Assembly: GCA_035552655.1 (NCBI GenBank)
Contig: DASZLD010000150.1
Coordinates: 1 to 26,470, forward strand
DNA: 26,470 bases
From: DASXMT01 sp035552655
GTDB taxonomy: Bacteria; Actinomycetota; Acidimicrobiia; Acidimicrobiales; RAAP-2
Direction of reading: 5' to 3'
Part shown: piece after piece, positions 21,799 through 26,470 of the stretch
Numbering within the stretch: position 1 is the first letter of the stretch
Layout of the letters: the number at the start of each line of letters is the position of its first letter
Notes under the pieces: generated by a model
Databases searched by the model: none
What the model saw: only the letters and a program-made list of their open reading frames with translations
What the model was told of the DNA's origin: nothing
Program-made: the position numbers and the translations under genes

Positions 21799-23712
21799 AT
21801 GCCTGAGGATCACCGGTTGTCCATCTCGTCATCATCGAGCCTGTCGCCTGACGAAGTGGCCCGCCACACGTTCGGGACGGTGCGCCGTGGATTCGATCCC
21901 GGCGAGGTGCGGACGTACCTGGACTACGTAGCCGATGCGTTGCGGGTGGCGGCCGAGCGGGAGATCGAGCTCCGTCACCAGGTGGCCGAAGCCGAGCACC
22001 GGGCGGCGAACCCCGTCCTCGACGAGGGAACACTGACGTCGGCACTGGGCCAGGAGACGGCCCGGGTGCTCCAGAGCGCCCACGATGCCTCCCACGACAT
22101 GGTGACCAAAGCCGAGGCCGGGGCGGCCCGCCTCCTCACCGAGGCGCAGGACGAGATCGCCCGGGCCGAAGGTCGGGCCGAGCAGGCGCTGGCCGAGCGC
22201 ACGGCTCAGGCCGAAGCATCGGTGACCGAGTACCGCCAGCGGACCCATGACGAGGCGGAGGCCATGATGGCCCAGGCGCGCTCGGAGTGCCGGGAGATGA
22301 TCGAGGAGGCCCAGGCTCTCCGGTCCCGGGTACTGGCCGATCTGTCCAAGCGCCGCAAGGTGCTCCACGCCCAGATCGAACAGTTGCGGGCGGGCCGGGA
22401 ACACCTGGCCGAGACGGTTCGAGGCGTGCGCCGCACCGTCGACGGCATCGCCGACGAACTGTTCCGGGCCGAAGACGAGGCCCGGCTGGCGGCAGAGGCC
22501 GCCGGGCGCGAAGCGATCGCCCGCCCCTACCAGGGCACGCCCGAAGAGGAGGCAGCCATGCTGTTGGCCGAAGGGGCCGGAGGCCCTGGTCTTGCCGACC
22601 TGGAGACGGTGGTGGAGGACCCGCCCTCCTTCGGCAGCGATCCGGCCGAAGCGGGCGAGCCCCTCGCCCCCGAACAGGAAGCCTTCATCGCCGCCGAGAT
22701 CGGGGTGAGCGAGATCGTGGCCGAGCCCGAAGAGTTCACAGCCGGAGAAACCGGTGAGCACCAAGCCGGAGCCCACGAGATCGCGTTGGAGACCGAGCCC
22801 ACGGCGGAGACGGAGCCCATCCCCGGGGTGGGCGAAGAGGCCGCGCCCGACAGCGATGGCCTCCCCGGGGAGGACGTGGGCCAGACCGGCGACGAGCAGG
22901 TGGGCCTGGTGGAGGCCGAGACCATCGCCGTTCCCGCCCCGTCGGTGGACGAGCTCTTCGCCAAGCTGCGCGCCGAGCAGGGGACTGACCACGGTGACGA
23001 GGCCGGGTCGGGGACCGAGGGGGAGGCGTCGGCCACTGAAGCGGTTGGGTCGCCTCCCGAAGACCCATTGGTGGCTCGTCGCGATGAGCTGGTCGGCCCG
23101 GTCATCACTGCCTTGTCCCGTCGACTGAAACGGACGCTCCAAGACGATCAGAACGACCTCCTCGACCGACTGCGGAACAACGGGTCAACTTGGTCGGTCG
23201 AACTGCTTCCCGACGAGGTCGAGCATCTCGACGGCTACGCCACCGCCGCACTGCCCCAGCTCGAACAGGCAGCCAACGCCGGTCGGCTGTTCGTGGGCGA
23301 CGAGTCCACCGGCGGCCCGCTCAGCGAGCACGTCGTGGGTGTGGCCCACGATCTGGCCACCGCCATCGTGGGCCCCCTGCGGCGCCGGCTCATCGACGAC
23401 GGATTGAGCTCAGCCGATGAGTCCGCCGTGGCCGAACAGGTCGGGGCGGCCTTCAGGGAGTGGAAGGGCGAGCGGATCGAGCGGCTGGCCGGTGACTACG
23501 TGATCGCCGGATTCTCCGCTGGATCGGTGGCCGGATCCTCCCAGGACATCGAGTGGATCGCCGCTGCGGCCCCCGGTTCCACCCCCTGTCCCGATTGTGA
23601 CGACAACGCACTGAACGGCCCACAACAGGCCGGACAGGAGTTCCCCACCGGCCATCGGCATCCCCCCGCCCATTCCGGGTGCCGTTGCCTGCTAGCCCCC
23701 TCCGCCACCTAG
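21799..23712 (+). CDS. DivIVA-domain protein with phage Mu gpF-like C-terminal motif
   Basis: This 637-residue protein has four parts. Residues 15-48 (SPDEVARHTFGTVRRGFDPG...YLDYVADAL) match the DivIVA N-terminal membrane-curvature domain. Residues about 50-245 are an Ala/Glu/Arg-rich coiled coil, and about 246-420 an acidic disordered linker. The C-terminal part (about 421-637) is helical and ends in C597-P-D-C600...NG...FPTG...PPAH625-S-G-C628-R-C630-LLAP. That ending is the Cys/His pattern seen in phage Mu gpF/SPP1 gp7-type minor head proteins (CxxC...G...PPxHxxCRC). Five residues could bind zinc. The likely location is the membrane at poles or septum. I know no established role for such a fusion. 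Confidence 0.85.
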   Translation: MPEDHRLSISSSSSLSPDEVARHTFGTVRRGFDPGEVRTYLDYVADALRVAAEREIELRHQVAEAEHRAANPVLDEGTLTSALGQETARVLQSAHDASHDMVTKAEAGAARLLTEAQDEIARAEGRAEQALAERTAQAEASVTEYRQRTHDEAEAMMAQARSECREMIEEAQALRSRVLADLSKRRKVLHAQIEQLRAGREHLAETVRGVRRTVDGIADELFRAEDEARLAAEAAGREAIARPYQGTPEEEAAMLLAEGAGGPGLADLETVVEDPPSFGSDPAEAGEPLAPEQEAFIAAEIGVSEIVAEPEEFTAGETGEHQAGAHEIALETEPTAETEPIPGVGEEAAPDSDGLPGEDVGQTGDEQVGLVEAETIAVPAPSVDELFAKLRAEQGTDHGDEAGSGTEGEASATEAVGSPPEDPLVARRDELVGPVITALSRRLKRTLQDDQNDLLDRLRNNGSTWSVELLPDEVEHLDGYATAALPQLEQAANAGRLFVGDESTGGPLSEHVVGVAHDLATAIVGPLRRRLIDDGLSSADESAVAEQVGAAFREWKGERIERLAGDYVIAGFSAGSVAGSSQDIEWIAAAAPGSTPCPDCDDNALNGPQQAGQEFPTGHRHPPAHSGCRCLLAPSAT

Positions 23713-23715
23713 GCT
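23710..23715 (+). promoter_or_regulatory. Putative -10 box of the UPF0182 gene, overlapping a stop codon
   Basis: TAGGCT begins with the TAG stop codon of the DivIVA-type gene and is followed by six bases and the GTG at 23722. No Shine-Dalgarno sequence is present in the nine-base gap between the genes, so the start is probably leaderless. Confidence 0.5.
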
Positions 23716-23721
23716 GCACCC

Positions 23722-26470
23722 GTGCGCAGACCGGATGACGTGGCCAGGCCTCCTCGCGCCACCTCTCACCGGCGACGGAATTGGATCATCGTCGCCCTGA
23801 TCGTTGTGATCGCGCTGATTGCATCGCTGCGTACGTTTGCCGTCTTCTACACCGACGCACTGTGGTTCTCATCGGTCAGGCTGCACTCGGTGTGGCGGAG
23901 CCTGTTCGAGATCAAGGCCGGGCTGATGATCACGTTCTGCGTGATCTTTGCCGCGTTGCTCCTGACCAGCCTGATCGTGGCCGAACGACTGGCGCCCAAG
24001 GGCGAGGCGGCCAGTGCCGAGGATGACTTCGTCAAGCGCTACCAGGAGGTCATCGGCCCCTACGCCCGCTGGATCCGAGCTGCGGTGGTGGTCATCCTGT
24101 CGCTCATCGTGGGCTCGCAGGCCCTCGGTCAATGGCAGAACTGGATCTTCTTCCGGAACGGGGTGAATTTCGGGACCAAGGACCCCGTGTGGCACAAGGA
24201 CGTCGGCTTCTTCGTGTTCAGACTGCCGTTCGAGAACTTCCTCGTTCACTGGGCCCTGGTCGCGCTGATCGTCATCTTCCTGGTCACGGTGCTCTTCCAC
24301 TATCTCAATGGGGGCATCCGGGTCCAGGGACCCAAGCCGCGGGTCCGACCGGCGGTCAAGGCCCACATCTCGGTCATCCTCGGGTTGATGGCGCTGGCCA
24401 AGGCGGCGGGCTACTACCTCCAGCGTTACAACCTCGACAACTCGACCGATGGCTATGTGAACGGCCCGGGGTACACCGACATCCACGCCCGGCTGCCCGC
24501 CCTCCAACTGCTGATCCTGGTGTCACTGGCCGCCTTCTTGTTGTTGATCTTCAACATCCGCCGGCAGGGCTGGGCCCTCCCCGTGCTCGGGGTGGGCATG
24601 TGGTTCCTGGTGGCACTGACCGCCGGCGCCATCTATCCGGCGGCCGTGCAGGCATTCAAGGTGAACCCGGCCCAGAACACCCTGGAGCGTCCGTACATCC
24701 AGCGAAACATCACCGCCACCAGAGACGCCATGAACCTCAACGGCATCCAGTCCATTCCCTACCCGGCGGCAACCCCCCTGAGCGCCAACACACTGAACGC
24801 CAATAGCGCCACCACAGCCAACGTGCGCCTGTGGGATCCGACGGTGACCCAGGCCACGTACGACAAGAAGCAGGACATCCGTTCGTACTACAACTTCAAC
24901 TCGCTGGGCGTGGACCGCTACAACATCGACGGCAAGGAGACGCCGGCCGTCGTGGGCGTGCGGGAGATCAACGACCAAGACCTGCCCGCCGCCTCGTGGG
25001 TCAACACCCATCTGCAGTTCACCCACGGCTACGGGATGATCGTCTCGCCCGCCAACCAGACGACCACTAACGGAGATCCGGTCTTCGGCGTCGGCGGGGT
25101 TCCCCCGTTCTCCACCAAGGGGCTGCCCAAGGTCACCCAACCGTCGGTCTACTTCGGGCTGAACGAGCCGGGTTACGTGGTGGGCAACACCAAGCAGCCC
25201 GAGATCGATTACCAGCAAACCAACAACACCAACCAGGAGTCTCACTACAGCGGTGACGGGGGGGTAAAGCTCGGCTCGTTCTTCAACCGCATCATGTTCG
25301 CCTTCCGTTTCGGCGACATCAACATGCTGATCTCCGACCAGTTGACCAACAACTCCCGGGTCATGTTCGACCGCCAGATCCAGGTCCGGGTGGCCAAGGC
25401 GGCCCCGTTCCTGAGCCTCGACTCCGACCCGTATGCCGCACTGGTGAACGGGCACATCGACTTCATCCAGGATGCCTACACCACGACCGACAGCTATCCC
25501 TATGCCCAGAACGCCAACACCTCGGCACTGTCATCGGCCAGCGGGCTGCCGGCCAACTTCAACTACATCCGCAACTCGGTCAAGGTGGTCACCGACGCCT
25601 ATACGGGCATGATGACCTTCTACGTGATGAATCCCAACGATCCCATCATCCGTACCTATGAGCGGGCCTTTCCCAACATGTTCACTCCGGCGTCGAAGAT
25701 GCCCGCAGCTCTCCGAGCCCACATCCGCTACCCCGAGGACATCTTCACCGTCCAGGCCTCCATGTTCGGGAAATACCACATCACCAACGCGGCCAGCTTC
25801 TACAGTGCAGCCGACGCCTGGACGATCTCGCCCACCCCCGGTTCGGGTTCGCCCTCGGCCGCCTTGGCTACCACCCAGACCCTCAATGCCCAGGGTGAGC
25901 CGGTGTCCACCGGGCAGGTGGTGAAGATGGCGCCCATTTACCAGGAGCTCGAGGTTCCCGGTCAGGCCCAGCAGTCGTTCACGCTGCTCGACGCGCTGGT
26001 TCCGGTGTCCAACAGCAGCCAGATCCAGACCCTCTCGGGGTTCATGATGGCCGGATCCGATCCCGGCCACTACGGGCAGCTCCAGATGTTCGTGACCCCT
26101 CGCGGCCAGCCGGTGGATGGTCCCGCGCTGGTGGCGGCCCGCATTGATGCCACCCAGTCCATATCCAGCAGGATCAGCCTGTTGAACCAGAACGGCTCGA
26201 GCGTGGAGCTGGGCAATGTGCTCATGATCCCCATCGCCGGGTCTCTCCTGTATATCCAGCCGGTCTATGTCCAGTCGTCGCGAAACTCGTTCCCCGAGCT
26301 GCAGGGCGTGATCGCGGTGTACGGCAAGCAGGCGGCGATGGGCCCGACCGGCACCGACGACAACTCCCAAAATGCGCTGCAAGACGCCCTGACCCAGGTG
26401 TTCTCGGCCCCGGTGTCGACCACGCCGGGAGGCGGGGGCACCCTGTCACCCCAGGTCCAGAGCCTTCTGG
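23722..26470 (+). CDS. UPF0182 family large membrane protein (Rv3193c type), 3' end cut by window
   Basis: The first 916 codons are present with no stop before the window edge; family members run to about 950-1000 residues, so little is missing. After a basic start (RRPDDVARPPRATSHRRR) there are seven hydrophobic helices within about residues 20-325. FYTDALWF and then the FRNGVNFGTKDPVWHKDVGFFVFRLPF region are strongly typical of UPF0182. The remaining 600 residues form a large domain, probably outside the cell, with family blocks such as NINMLISDQLTNNSRVMFDRQI and YPEDIFTVQASMFGKYHI. The function is not established. The start is GTG at 23722, six bases after a TAGGCT box. It lies nine bases after the DivIVA-type gene. 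Confidence 0.93.
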   Translation, partial: MRRPDDVARPPRATSHRRRNWIIVALIVVIALIASLRTFAVFYTDALWFSSVRLHSVWRSLFEIKAGLMITFCVIFAALLLTSLIVAERLAPKGEAASAEDDFVKRYQEVIGPYARWIRAAVVVILSLIVGSQALGQWQNWIFFRNGVNFGTKDPVWHKDVGFFVFRLPFENFLVHWALVALIVIFLVTVLFHYLNGGIRVQGPKPRVRPAVKAHISVILGLMALAKAAGYYLQRYNLDNSTDGYVNGPGYTDIHARLPALQLLILVSLAAFLLLIFNIRRQGWALPVLGVGMWFLVALTAGAIYPAAVQAFKVNPAQNTLERPYIQRNITATRDAMNLNGIQSIPYPAATPLSANTLNANSATTANVRLWDPTVTQATYDKKQDIRSYYNFNSLGVDRYNIDGKETPAVVGVREINDQDLPAASWVNTHLQFTHGYGMIVSPANQTTTNGDPVFGVGGVPPFSTKGLPKVTQPSVYFGLNEPGYVVGNTKQPEIDYQQTNNTNQESHYSGDGGVKLGSFFNRIMFAFRFGDINMLISDQLTNNSRVMFDRQIQVRVAKAAPFLSLDSDPYAALVNGHIDFIQDAYTTTDSYPYAQNANTSALSSASGLPANFNYIRNSVKVVTDAYTGMMTFYVMNPNDPIIRTYERAFPNMFTPASKMPAALRAHIRYPEDIFTVQASMFGKYHITNAASFYSAADAWTISPTPGSGSPSAALATTQTLNAQGEPVSTGQVVKMAPIYQELEVPGQAQQSFTLLDALVPVSNSSQIQTLSGFMMAGSDPGHYGQLQMFVTPRGQPVDGPALVAARIDATQSISSRISLLNQNGSSVELGNVLMIPIAGSLLYIQPVYVQSSRNSFPELQGVIAVYGKQAAMGPTGTDDNSQNALQDALTQVFSAPVSTTPGGGGTLSPQVQSLL

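Noticed and set aside
21799..23712. Prophage remnant suggested by the Mu gpF-like motif
   Set aside because: The motif is on the end of an intact DivIVA-type gene and no portal, terminase, capsid, integrase or att-like repeat is visible around it.

Overview
This window looks like ordinary chromosome from a high-GC actinomycete, most likely a member of the Acidimicrobiia. Three things point there. It has two WhiB-family iron-sulfur regulator genes, which are essentially restricted to Actinomycetota. It has gene pairs and clusters familiar from mycobacteria: a ChlI-like AAA+ ATPase next to a VWA protein (as Rv0958/Rv0959), an Sdh1-type succinate dehydrogenase in the order C-A-B, and a neighbourhood resembling Rv3193c-Rv3195. 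Many genes also seem to lack leaders, with a TANNNT -10 box 6-10 nt before the start codon. The class-level placement is inference, because I could not run a search. I see no tRNA, rRNA, CRISPR array, IS element or prophage, and no gene-free stretch longer than about 210 bases.

Left part (1-4.7 kb): a small DUF4389 membrane protein and a TMEM175-type potassium channel on the minus strand. Then metF and a malate dehydrogenase gene on the plus strand, a small unknown protein, and two VOC (glyoxalase-fold) genes on the minus strand.

4.7-8.8 kb (minus strand): a respiratory operon sdhC-sdhA-sdhB followed by an SCP2-type lipid-binding protein. The single large SdhC anchor carries a CHxCRHxC cluster that resembles the ligands of the membrane-embedded Rieske-like centre reported for mycobacterial Sdh1.

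9.0-14.1 kb: the AAA+/VWA pair on the plus strand. Then two whiB genes face each other across a formiminotransferase (FtcD-like) gene.

14.2-26.5 kb: an envelope and proteostasis region. It holds an apparently active HtrA protease with a long Pro/Gly/Tyr-rich cytoplasmic head, a small hypothetical protein, a DUF2342 zincin-like protein whose zinc motif looks degenerate, and an HtrA-PDZ protein in which all three catalytic positions are replaced. These are followed by an MreB, a HEAT-repeat protein, a membrane Lon-like PDZ protease (YlbL type), a DivIVA-domain protein ending in a phage Mu gpF-like Cys/His motif, and a UPF0182 giant membrane protein that runs off the right edge. Zincin-2, YlbL and UPF0182 are neighbours in mycobacteria. 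The genes interleaved here (pseudo-HtrA, MreB, HEAT, DivIVA-MuF) make this the most interesting region of the window.
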